This document shows, piece after piece, positions 21,048 to 30,950 of a stretch of 41,619 nucleotides of DNA. The notes below the pieces were generated by a model. The model was not told where the DNA came from, did not search any database, and was given only the letters and a program-made list of their open reading frames with translations. Location of the stretch: positions 425,001 through 466,619 of the forward strand of contig JAQGDQ010000135.1 in the NCBI GenBank assembly GCA_030141605.1, read 5' to 3'. A program made the position numbers and the translations under genes. Position 1 is the first letter of the stretch, and every line of letters starts with the position of its first letter. The stretch comes from Tubiluchus corallicola (taxonomy: Eukaryota > Priapulida > Priapulimorpha > Priapulimorphida > Tubiluchidae).

Positions 21048-21199
21048 TCAGGTCATCCTTTCAGACATCAGATACGAGTACGCGGCATTTGCATCTTTCT
21101 CAATAATCTTCCCACACGCAGCTTCCGTTAACGAGGTGACCTGGCATTTGGTATTCAAATCTTGTTCAATAATCGCAAGCTTTGCTTCGAAAAAGCTGA
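21048..21199 (-). CDS. Possible terminal exon of an unknown minus-strand gene
   Basis: On the minus strand a pyrimidine-rich TTTTATTTTCCGACAG acceptor is followed by 49 open codons and a TGA: SFFEAKLAIIEQDLNTKCQV, then TSLTEAACGKIIEKDANAAY and SYLMSERMT. The composition is very protein-like and unlike the flanks, whereas the opposite-strand frame over the same bases is not. I recognise no family and find no upstream exon, so this may equally be a fragment of a decayed gene or transposon. It lies in the last intron of the plus-strand candidate gene. Confidence 0.35.
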
Positions 21200-21386
21200 C
21201 TGTCGGAAAATAAAATGATGCTGCTGGAAATTTTGAGCAACTGCTAGTAACATGAAATTAATAATTATGTTAATCGATGACCTTATTATCTTAACAATGG
21301 GCTGGCTTTTGCTGTCGCCTTCATCCATCTGTCATCATATACATCTTTCATTATAAGTGTCGCACTTACGTCCGCTATTAACCTTC

Positions 21387-21622
21387 AGCATCATTAGCCG
21401 TTGTCATCACCATCATCTTCCACTCGCTTGCATTGTCGTTGTCGTTATCATCATCCTGGTCATCACCATCACCATCATCATCGCCTTCCCCACCACCACC
21501 ACCACCACTACGATCACCATTGCAATATATATTTTTCTCATCATTGCCTTAATCAAAATTGCCATCGTCATCACAACCAGCCTTATGATCATTGTCGCGT
21601 CGTCATCACCATCATTTTCGCT
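21387..21622. repeat. ATC/CAC trinucleotide-rich tract
   Basis: Degenerate ATC, CAC and GTC triplets over about 235 bp, including a (CAC)n core near 21490-21508. Frames across it (poly-His, poly-Thr/Ile) are artefacts. Confidence 0.85.
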
Positions 21623-21835
21623 TGATCAATAATATTTTATGCACAGTCACCAACAGAGAACATTTCTTATAAATGTTGTAAAAGCTCTACTGAATGATAG
21701 CCAAATAGTAGTTGTAACAAAGTCCAGTGGCGGTAGACGTAGTTGTTAAAATGAGGGGTGATTGAAGGTATATTTTTTCGTTGCGGAGGATATGCATACG
21801 CAGAATTAAAATTCCTTTTCTTTGATTTTTTCTAG

Positions 21836-22028
21836 GCGACTTTATAGATTACAACAGTGCACTGAAGTCCATGTAGTCAGCAGCGACTGTGGTGAAAGGG
21901 CAGCTAACATACACAGAGACTCCGTCAATTTTTGGCTAGATTTAGCGTGTGGTCGGAGCTGCAGCAGTCATCTACATGTCGCCTCTTTTTTGCTGTTGCT
22001 TCTCTGTGTGTTTCAAGTTTTAAAATGA
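21836..22028 (+). CDS. Candidate last exon of the cysteine-rich gene, with GPI-anchor-like tail
   Basis: A very good acceptor (CCTTTTCTTTGATTTTTTCTAG) and 64 codons to a TGA at 22026-22028. It reads RLYRLQQCTEVHVVSSDCGE, then RAANIHRDSVNFWLDLACGR and SCSSHLHVASFLLLLLCVFQ, VLK. The C-terminus has small residues (CSS), a short polar spacer and about 14 hydrophobic residues with almost nothing after, which is the layout of a GPI-attachment signal. It enters in phase 2: CA at the end of exon e plus G here makes Gln. No canonical AATAAA follows closely (AATAATA near 22056). Confidence 0.6.
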
Positions 22029-22099
22029 CAACAAATAATACGGTAATTATTGTTCAATAATAAGTGAATGCCCATTCTAATTTCAGAAATAGAATAACG

Positions 22100-22935
22100 T
22101 AAAATAATATCAGCTTTTTAAAAGTTGTCAGGTTTAAAGTGGAGCTTACTTGGAAGTTTGAACAACTTGGCCGCCGCCTCGTAACTTAAAAAGTAAGATT
22201 AATTTTATTAAGAGTGCAAGCGCATTTGAGAAAGTGACAATCAAGCAACATTTAAGTTCAATTTGTAAAACTATTAGAATGTTATATGTTTATTGTTTCA
22301 GCGATTTAAGATTTTCGTAAGGCGTAATATTTTTTATTTGTTATTTATCTATTTTTATTTTAATGAGATTTGTGAGGATAACATCTTAACGCTGCTTTCC
22401 AAGGGGTCCTCAATACACATTTACAAAATCTACACATAGTTCTGACTTCATAATCACTTCGCTGCTTGGTTTTCACAAGAAACATTTTTGCAATCATAAA
22501 ATTTACACGATAATCTTTGATTTTGCTGGACTGGAGGTTCCTGACTGCTCCATTTTCCAGTTTCTGAATTCGGTTTAGTAGCTATATTCATCATATGTAC
22601 TGCACCAAATAAAAACGTAATAATGTATATTATTACGCATTACTATATGTTCGAATTGTCCTGTAAATAAGCATTTATTCAATTCATAATTCGTGTTTTG
22701 TGGGATAATTTACTTGCCATCTTGTCGAAAACGACGAAATATTTATTCCATTTCAAACTTAATTGAATCAAAATGTACACCAAGATATTTCAGGATGATA
22801 AATAAGTTTTAAATAAGGTAAATCATTGATTTCTTTAACTTGTACATGAGCATATTTTGTTGATGCAAAAAATAAGTTGACTGAAAAATTTAGTGATAGG
22901 AGAATGTTTTATAGGAGTTAACAGATTGTTCCTTT
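22100..22935. other. Intergenic, nothing recognised
   Basis: AT-rich DNA between the end of the candidate gene and a LINE tail, without a supported feature. Confidence 0.35.
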
Positions 22936-23060
22936 AAATTCAATTCAATTCAAATCTTTATTTTGCTGGCTAAGACCATACAAAAACCAAATACTAAAAG
23001 AAACAAAATACAATACAGTAAAATATTATAAGACACTTCATTTTACAAAAATGACCTAAC
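22936..23060 (-). mobile_element. 3' end of a CR1/L2-like LINE
   Basis: On the minus strand, TATGGTCTTAGCCAGCAAAA is followed by AATAAAG and then a short TTGAA-repeat tail (TTGAATTGAATTGAA). A polyadenylation-type signal with a short tandem tail instead of poly(A) is typical of CR1-like elements. No reverse transcriptase is visible upstream, so the copy is 5'-truncated. Confidence 0.6.
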
Positions 23061-24540
23061 AATAGCAGTTATAAAACCATTGCAGTGTGCAATAACAACC
23101 TGTTGCGGATGTTCAATCCAGTATAGTACGATTTTCTGCGGATGTACATATAATGGGGTAGAGTTAGGTTTGCACACATGCCAGAAGCACTACAATCGTA
23201 CTTTAAGCGAAGCTGTATGCAATACGCAGTCTATTTATCATACCGTTGCTATAATTAGTCTATAAAAACATATAGTAAAAGTTGTAGCAGTAACTCTTTA
23301 ATCGTCTGAACACATATTTTTCTTATATTTCACAAGATTTTTCTATTAAAGAGTTAATCCGTATGTAAGAAACTAGTCTGGTTTTGAATTCATACTTGTC
23401 GCTTAGATTAGTGCAAATTATGTGGACAAGATATTTCTCATGAACATTCACAGGCAGTGCTTGTGAAGAAATACTTCATTCCTTAAGGAAGGAATTATTA
23501 AGGATTATTTTACCAGGCGCAACGTGCTTAGTTGTGATAGTAAAATACTTAGACATTTTTGTCAAATTAAAAATCACCACTATGAAAATTAGCAAAGCTG
23601 GTGCACGTAATCAGAAGATCCTGTAGTACAAGTGTTGCAAGTAAAACGATGTCACCAGGTAAATTGAGTAATGTTCCCCCTGCAAGATGACAGCACTTCA
23701 TATCATTCAATTTTATAGATAGCTCGTGAATGTAGATATTGAACAATAAAGGGGCTTCGAATTTCTATATGCTATTGGGAAAACAAATTCAGCTATGGGT
23801 ACAGGGAAAAAGAGTAACTGTAGAATAGTTGCATTTTTACGAGTGTGTTGGTAGGTATGTTTCTTTGTTGCCCTGTAGATCATTTTGTCGCATATCTGAA
23901 CACTTATTAAGATTTTTTGCTGCATAAGCATGTTCTAAAGCGAGTAGAAATGATGTAATCTGGATTATTACTGCCATATATAACTTGAAAAACTTAGTAG
24001 CATTTTTTGTTATTTTATTATCTAAGTTATCTTGTTAAAAGTTAAAACTAACAGTGTATGGCCTATATACAGTATTTAACTGATAATTATAATAGGAATT
24101 TGTCTTATGTGTATGTAAATTGAGTAAAATACGCACTCTAGCTGGTTGTAGCTTACCATCAACTTTATTGGCGATATGCTAGATTTACCTAAAAGTGTTG
24201 TACATAAAAGTTAATATCTATGTTGATGAAAACTTTGTTTGTTGAATTACTGCAATAAACAACCTTTGTTTTTTGTTACGAAAACAATGAAGATATTGTT
24301 TAGCGGTTTCTGTGCAGAGTTGTTAATTGTATTGGTTTGTTAATACAAGTTACTAGTTACGAATTTATGAGCAGCAAAAAATAAAATTTTTATTAAAAAT
24401 GTGGCATATTCTATTTTAACATCATTTTGCTTGTAATTGCGGTTACTTATTATGCGGTTACTAATTATTGATTTACATTTAATCCAAAATTTAATGATGA
24501 GTTTTGCATGACATAATTTAGCGCATATAGTGGAGTTTAC
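23061..24540. other. Intergenic, nothing recognised
   Basis: About 1.5 kb of AT-rich DNA. Frames at 23080-23265, 23713-23931 and 24340-24546 show no domain or splice context. Confidence 0.35.
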
Positions 24541-24541
24541 C

Positions 24542-25426
24542 AGCATCCGAAATGCGTATGCCGATGCAGAATAGATAAAATCGGTTTATTTTGTTTTTAA
24601 TGCACCAGTTTATCAATTCAGTTTAATTCAAAAATTTGTTTGCCTCATACAATTTAACAGACGATTTGTTTGAATATGGTTAGTTCGGTTTAGAAAATAA
24701 ACAGAAAGAGACGGGGTGGTGGAGGACCACCGGGTCACTCCTGTCGGAAAATCCGCTTTAAACCAAGCCTGGCTTCTTTGGTGGCCTTACAATATTATTT
24801 AGATCGTATGCTTCGCTCATGCATGTGCACCAAGCGTTTAGTTAACCTCGTCTATAAAAAGGAAGTGTCACCGCTGATCGGTGGCCACCTATCAGCAGGT
24901 ACCACACACAAGGTGGTGGTACCTGTCCCCTTTTTCTTGTTTTTTATATAGGTCTATATGTGAGATTATTTAAAGTGCTGTGAATTGTGATTATTTTTGT
25001 TATGATTTGTAACTTAATTTGAAATGTAAAGTGTAACAGTTAAATTTGTTAAAGTGTATTATTAGTGTGGCCACAATTTATACAAATCGTTATGTTTCTC
25101 TAATGACTATTTTCGACTGGATTATTTTCACACCACAATTAATGCAAAATGACAGGTAAGAGCAAATCAACCAATACCCAGTAAGGTTTAAGCGTAATGC
25201 AACCTTTCTGACTGCAATAAATTAGACATAAAGTGTTAACAGCACACGATCAGGTCAGGCTCTCTCCCCCTCTTTAATAAAGCTGTTTGGCATCAAATTC
25301 AATTTTTTTCGATAACACCTAGCTATCAAACCGGCATTATGCGTTATTTTTTCTGCAGCACTTTCCTACTGACTTTTTATACACAGCTGTTCCGCAGGTG
25401 GATAACGCATACGCATTCCGGATGCC
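24542..25426. mobile_element. Longer element with GGCATCCGGAAT-type termini
   Basis: The left end AGCATCCGAAATGCGTATGC and the right end GCATACGCATTCCGGATGCC (complement) are inverted repeats. Sub-terminal TACACAGCTGTTCCG and TTTTTTCTGCAG blocks on the right pair with the left end of the 154-bp copy at 14586, so both belong to one family. The 885-bp interior has no transposase but holds a cluster of GC-rich hairpins and a TATAAAAA box (24715-24925). Confidence 0.65.
24715..24925. other. Cluster of GC-rich hairpins around a TATAAAAA box
   Basis: GGTGGT-5-ACCACC (24715-24731), the near-perfect palindrome GCTGATCGGTGGCCACCTAT..CAGC (24873-24896, one mismatched pair) and CAGGTACCAC...GTGGTACCTG (24896-24925) lie within 210 bp, with TATAAAAAGG at about 24853. 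This island is much richer in GC than its AT-rich surroundings. It could be a promoter with a structured leader, a structured RNA or a captured LTR fragment. I cannot decide. Confidence 0.5.
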
Positions 25427-25717
25427 AGGCATAAGCGCACTTCTACAAAAACCTTAGCTCACAGGTTTACGTAGACATGGAGCAGTCAGCTCGCGTGCCT
25501 ACAAAATGACTCTATCGTACAATTCAGGTTCATTCAACAACAGTCGACTTCAACTTTCAGCGTGACTTTGAATAAGAAATGATTTTGACTAAGAATCTAG
25601 GAAACTTAAATTTCAACTACCTTGCAGTGTTTGGTGCATGTTAAATTGATATAATAAATTGTTGTCATCCTCGTTGTTGCCATCGTCACCGTTATTAAGC
25701 AGAGATTGTCTTCATCA

Positions 25718-25750
25718 CGTGATGTGATGCGTCACGTCACGTGATGCTAT
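25718..25750. promoter_or_regulatory. Double CACGTG E-box cluster
   Basis: ATCACGTGATGTGATGCGTC, then ACGTCACGTGATG: two CACGTG palindromes about 24 bp apart, with a CGTCACGTCAC repeat between them. The spacing and the inverted repetition are not typical of the surrounding AT-rich sequence. No adjacent gene is recognised. Confidence 0.3.
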
Positions 25751-26095
25751 TTGGTAGTGGTCTGGCAATTTCAAAGTGCTCTCGCTAATGAAAAATTACA
25801 ACGAATATCAAAGTGTCGCATATAAAAATTATAATATCAGCGTACTCGTGATTATATAGTGCATCAAACTGCGATGGCGTAATTTATGCACAGCGAGTCA
25901 TTTTTTTGTAATTAATGTGAAAAGACAAATCTTAAATTCAAATTATAGACTTGCCTAAATTGGATGGGTCTTCAGACCCGCCGAACAAGGTAAATAATCC
26001 AATCGTTTTTTTGTAGAGACACTATTTAGACTGACTGAAATCAACAACACGTCAGTTGGTATACACGCCAAAGCTGGTTTGGTATTATAGACATG

Positions 26096-26404
26096 AACAG
26101 AGCAGACGAATTTCGTATCCGTAGTAATAGCTAGAAAGTATAGCAAAGATTTCCTTATAAACATTCTTAAAGACAGTGCTACTGAATCCTCCGACAGTGC
26201 ATCAGATGCAATTATGCAACAGTCTCAAACAGATCCGCCAAGTTCCCAACTTAGTAACGACACGATTCTATTGAAACTGAGCAAGTCTTCAGCTTCATCG
26301 GCATCACCGTCGCCTGGAAGACAAGGCTGGCAGTGCGGCACGACACGAAAAAATGCCGTACTTCGTACAGCACCGTACCTACAAAATCGAATCGTGTCGT
26401 ACTA
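26096..26404 (+). other. Uncharacterised open frame, possible exon or transposon fragment
   Basis: Open for about 100 codons, reading ARKYSKDFLINILKDSATES, SDSASDAIMQQSQTDPPSSQ, LSNDTILLKLSKSSASSASP. The Ser/Asp-rich composition is protein-like, but the frame runs into the GTAC-rich palindromic stretch from about 26340. A CTAG acceptor-like site lies at about 26134. I do not recognise it and do not call it a gene. Confidence 0.25.
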
Positions 26405-26450
26405 GTACGATAAAATGTCGTACCGTAATTTCGTGCCAAACTTCGTACGA
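26330..26450. repeat. GTAC-rich imperfect palindromes
   Basis: Seven GTAC sites occur in roughly 95 bp, with CGTACTAGTACG at the centre and GGCACGACACG facing TTTCGTGCC further out. The whole stretch can fold into an imperfect hairpin. Possibly the end of a fold-back transposon. Confidence 0.45.
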
Positions 26451-27198
26451 AGTTCATGTAGGATCTACTACTAAAAGATTAAGAGTAGCATGAAAATTAA
26501 TTGTAAAAACATTTGCCTATACAAAACAACTATAGCTGCTATAGTCATTAAATACTTTGACCTCACAAGTTAAAGTGTTAGGTCGGTACGTCACAAATTT
26601 CCTTTACATCACAAATGAAGCAAACGTTTAACTCAGGTGATATGCAATGATTTAAAAATCGTTACTGTTTTGTACAGATCGACAAAGTTCTAAGCATTCC
26701 TCATTAACGACATACATTTTGAAATGTTTTTGCTTCAACAGAATCTGCATAGCCTCAGATAGGCAGTAAATTATTACACAATAGCTAGACATAGCAGTTA
26801 AAAGAACGTTGTTACGTGAATTGGTGTCAAGCGTGGGAAGCAATCTGTAAACAAATATAAACGTAATTTACGAGAAATGACAACTCCAGCTTCCAAACAA
26901 CTTGTGGCTTTGCAGTTTGCACTTAAAAGGAACCAATTTAGCGGTTTTGTTTGCGTGTACTCTTTGTTAATTAGGGGAGAACAAGTACCACAGGAGCAAA
27001 ATAAAACGTTACAGGAAACTGGGGGTAAATGGCAAACCTTTTCCTTTTTCTTTCGGTCGATAAGTATGGAACGCAAAAGTAGAATTTAGTGATATCGATA
27101 AATTATTTATAAAATTTGTGGTCTTTTAATATTAGTTTAAATAATGCTTTATAAATTATTGATATTGTAGAGTTGCTGGGTCCTCGCCGCCAGGGAGT

Positions 27199-27275
27199 CT
27201 GATTTGGTGGCTTTTCTAGTGGTTCGTTCCCTCATATTTCGAAGGTCAAGTAATCTGGGTTCAATACCAGGATGA
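27199..27275 (+). pseudogene. tRNA-derived sequence (SINE head or tRNA pseudogene)
   Basis: TGGCTTTTCTAGTGG (27208-27222) resembles a box A, and GGTTCAATACC (27258-27268) fits the box B consensus GGTTCRANNCC exactly, at the right spacing. The acceptor stem does not pair convincingly and the anticodon arm (CCCTCATATTTCGAAGG) is poor, so a working tRNA is unlikely. A tRNA-derived SINE is the likely reading. No target duplication was found. Confidence 0.45.
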
Positions 27276-30200
27276 CGCAATCTTTATAAAGTCAAACAGA
27301 GATTTGCTGAAGTAAACTTGTCCTGTGTACTTCATCCTAGTGGTTTCTACAGAACAGGTATCGTGATTGTAAGAACACCTGCCCGTTTGCGTGCTGAATC
27401 AACGAGACCATTCCATCCATAGCGACGGTTTTATACCTGGAATTCAACGGCACTATGCAACGGCTTTGTACGGACGAGACCATCACAATGCAGAGGGGGC
27501 GTCGAAAATTTCGCTCCCGTAACAATATTATAATTACTTATTAATATTAATAAACGCGTGATTTACTAGTAGTCAAAAACGATTTTACGTTACAAATAAA
27601 TTATGAATATTCAAAAGTCAGTTTTGTATATTAATCAACCATTTAAGAATACATGTATTAAAATTTACTTATGAATATTCGAGATTGACATTAATATTTA
27701 AAAATAAACATTTCTTTCGCGTTCCATAGCTAAGCTAAATTTCAGTTGCCTCAACAGATCCTTTATCAAATACAATCTGTCGATTGCTTTAGTAACAGCA
27801 GCAGCAATAACAACTGTTACTATTTTTAAAAATTTTAATTGTCTTTGAAAAATTTAAATTTATTCACGGCTAACCAGTTGCCGTAGCGTTTCTACTCTGT
27901 AACGTTTGTAGCCTTTGTCGTAGCTGTGTGTAAGGTCCAGGTCCATTCAATGGAGTTTTAACGCTATAAATACTAAAACTCCCTTCTGTTGATACGTTTG
28001 ATGTTTTTGATGATATTACAATAACTTGTTTAACCCTTTCATGATAACCCTTTGAGGATTTATGATTGTTGTGTTCATCTTAGTTAGCTACTAACACTAG
28101 GTGACATGGGATGGGCACCCGAGGAAATGTTTTAGAAAGGTCCGAGAGAATGAATACCATTCTAAGTTGGACCAGAAGCCACCTACCGGAAAGGTTATTT
28201 GTCACCTGTGCGAAACACGAGTGCTGTAGGAGCTGCGCGGTTCACTGAGGCAGCAATGTGCTATTGGTTGACTTATTTTCTATTAATGTATTTTTGATGA
28301 CAATCCAAAATGTATCGCTATTATTGGTGTAACATTGATTACCATTATTGTTAATATTTTTATTAGACTTGTAATTTTTGTTGCCATTGATTTTTTTGTA
28401 ATATTCGATGGAGGCACTTTACAGGTTTGAGTGACCAGAGCCTGGGTCACATGACCAAATTTACCTGCCTGGCCAGGTATTGGCCTCGTTTTGTGGTCTA
28501 TCTGGTTTTGTAGCTCAAGGTAAAAAGAGCAAATTTTGTTTAAAGCATATTGCTCGTTTTGAACATGTGTGTATGCCTCGAAAGTGAAAGCCACTTCATG
28601 GGCTATTTGGTTATTGGTTAGAGAGGCTTTGGAAAGAAACTTGGTTATTCACGAAATCTCCGATTGTGTTTCTTGATGGTAATGCCAGTGGAGGCCATAC
28701 AGTATAGAACATCTCTGTTGTTTCCCGTATTGAGTGCTTACTAAACTCCTCCTCTTATGGAGACTGAGTTCCAGTTTGGTTGCTTAATGTCATTATCCAG
28801 TGCAGTACCGTCTAGAAGAGTCAATTATCATTTATTGGAGACATAGGAGCTGATGGTTTTGGCAGGCGTGTCCTGGCAGCCATATTGGATACGTGGTACG
28901 ATATATGGGCGAATACGTGGTAGGAGCATTGCTGACGGTATCCATCTCCCTAGACAGTTATGCTGGGCCCAGCCATCGTAAAGTTGTGTAAAAAAATGTT
29001 AAATTTTATTAGATTTATCCAGTTCATTTTTTTAAACATTCGAATTAACTATGTGAACCATTTCTATATTGCCACGTTAACCATTATTGCGTTTCAAAGT
29101 GTTTGTTTACACAAGAACTTTATACGCCGGCATAGTTACTTTTTTTCTGTGAGAATCGAAAATAATTCAATACCCTCTTTATTATTATTATTATTAAGAA
29201 TTCTGTTGTTTGGCTAATTGTATTCCTAGAGAATTAAGGTAAAAACCCAAAGCATTGTTCACACTGTCTTACACGGACTGCTAATTTTTACTATATTTTT
29301 GTCCATCAAGGTATAACTCGTGACAGCGGGACTGCTTGGCAAAACATCCCAACAATAATTTAACATTTTCTTAGACACGTTGTCACAAATGGTTATTTCT
29401 GAAGAAGCAGCTCTTCTGAAGAAAGTGTATAAAAATTAGTCAACTGCTTTGTGCCTGTCTAATGGGAGGACAAATGGTGGATCCACTCCAGGACGGCAAG
29501 ATGTCTCTGTGTATGCCTGCACTGTAAATTACATTAACACTATTTTCTGCAAAAGTCTGAAAGGAACGACGTACCTATTTATGGAGGGACTTTTTAAGAC
29601 CTAATCTACAGTTGAGGATTGAGATCGGGAAACAAGCTGACTTCTAAAGCACCGGTTAAACTTTTGACATGGCTAATTTCTTCGCATCGTCATGTTTTGG
29701 ATGCTGTGCAGAAAGTGTTGAAAGTCTCACTTTGGCATGCCACAAGGGAGGCCAGTAGATAAGTACTAACCTGTCCCTGTTAGCCTAGTAGTTCCAGAAA
29801 GATATTATTGTGTAGCCTGCTGATATTACGTAATAACTTTGCATCTGTGTCCTCTATTCGATGCGGAAATATTCAATTTGCAAATGTGGAGATTAGGTGG
29901 TTTGACTTTGGTAAAAATTATTATCTTGTTTTTTTATTTTTTTTGAACTATTACATTAATATTTGAATGACAGAATTTGAATGAACATACAACTATTTAG
30001 GGACATTAATTTTATACGTACTCATTAAAGTTGAATTTATTTGCTAAGTTAAATCCAAAAAATGGTTTGTTTCTAATTTTTATAAACATATTGGTCAAAA
30101 TGTTTGATACTGCCACACACACTCACCTGAACCATTTTAGACCTCGAATATTACACCCGTATGATTAATGGCGTCCCTCGCAAAGCTACTGGAACGGCTT

Positions 30201-30433
30201 GGTCATTGCCTGGGGCTTCCCTGGGTAGCTAGTTAAGTATATATTTAGTTAGGCTAGGAACTTGATTGGCGAAAACCCAGCGATTACTGAATGCCCTGGG
30301 GAAGCTACCCTGCACACCCAGGACGTTACACTGTGGTTTTTATCCAGAACCTTTGTTGCCTTTGATCGTCATACATGAAAAGCGACTTCACTCGAAGTCC
30401 ATTCCCAGTGAATCGTAAGTAAGTAAAGGCTTT
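27276..30433. other. Long stretch without a supported gene
   Basis: Mixed AT-rich and moderately GC-rich blocks (near 28100-28260, 28440-28500, 28840-28960 and 29400-29760) that look like old transposon material, which I cannot classify. The longest frame is 28283-28594 on minus (103 codons, beginning MAFTFEAYTHVQNEQYALNK). It contains no known motif and has no splice context. The frame at 28960-29217 is AT-driven. Confidence 0.35.
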
Positions 30434-30950
30434 TGTAATGATCACGCTCAGGAGACAAAATGCGTTTCCATCCTAGCTAGTTGTTTATTCTGTAAGAAAA
30501 ATTACAATATTTTCACCCCATCAGTTATGAGCAGTTGAGACATTAAGCCTAGTTCACATCAATAAATTTGCCTATTACAATACAGTATAATGATGATAGG
30601 ACAAAAATTACTAAAGAGCATTATAATACTATAATTAAGCCTATTACAAAATTGATAAGTGCAGATACAGTACATACGTCATTGGGTCCTCTGAGATTTG
30701 GAATGACTAAGCAATCAACAAGCAATGGCTATAACTAACTCTTTGTGTGTAAACAAACTGTGTCACAAATGTAAGCAGTACTGATCTCAACAACATGTCA
30801 ACATAAAACATTTGTCTGTTAAACCTAGCGTAAAAATACTGTACTACATTGGAAACCGGCTTAACTAAACCCACAACGTCATGTTCTGTGGCTTCCTGTC
30901 ATTGCGTTTAAATTGAAGGCAACGAATCATTAAAGTTCGTGCCCGTTACA
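30434..30950 (-). mobile_element. Long terminal repeat of the BEL/Pao element
   Basis: Read on minus, the repeat starts TGTAACGGGCACGAAC right after a purine-rich AAGGGAGGCCAAGA (a plausible polypurine tract) that follows the pol region, and ends ...GATCATTACA at 30434. The terminal TGTAA and TTACA are inverted, as expected of an LTR. The length is 517 bp. The partner LTR is not found on the other side, so the element is 5'-truncated. Confidence 0.6.

Noticed and set aside
21357-21632. His/Thr/Ile-rich frames
   Set aside because: Artefacts of the ATC/CAC trinucleotide tract.
26798-27089. 92-codon minus and 70-codon plus frames over the same bases
   Set aside because: Neither strand shows a domain, splice sites or composition that favours it.
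28283-28594. 103-codon minus frame as a gene
   Set aside because: No recognisable motif, no promoter or splice context. Retained only as a remark in the long gap entry.
30160-30320. Possible inverted repeat around CCTGGGGCTTCCCTGGGTAG and CCCTGGGGAAGCTACCC
   Set aside because: On careful pairing the arms do not align beyond about 8 bases, so I do not call a hairpin or transposon.
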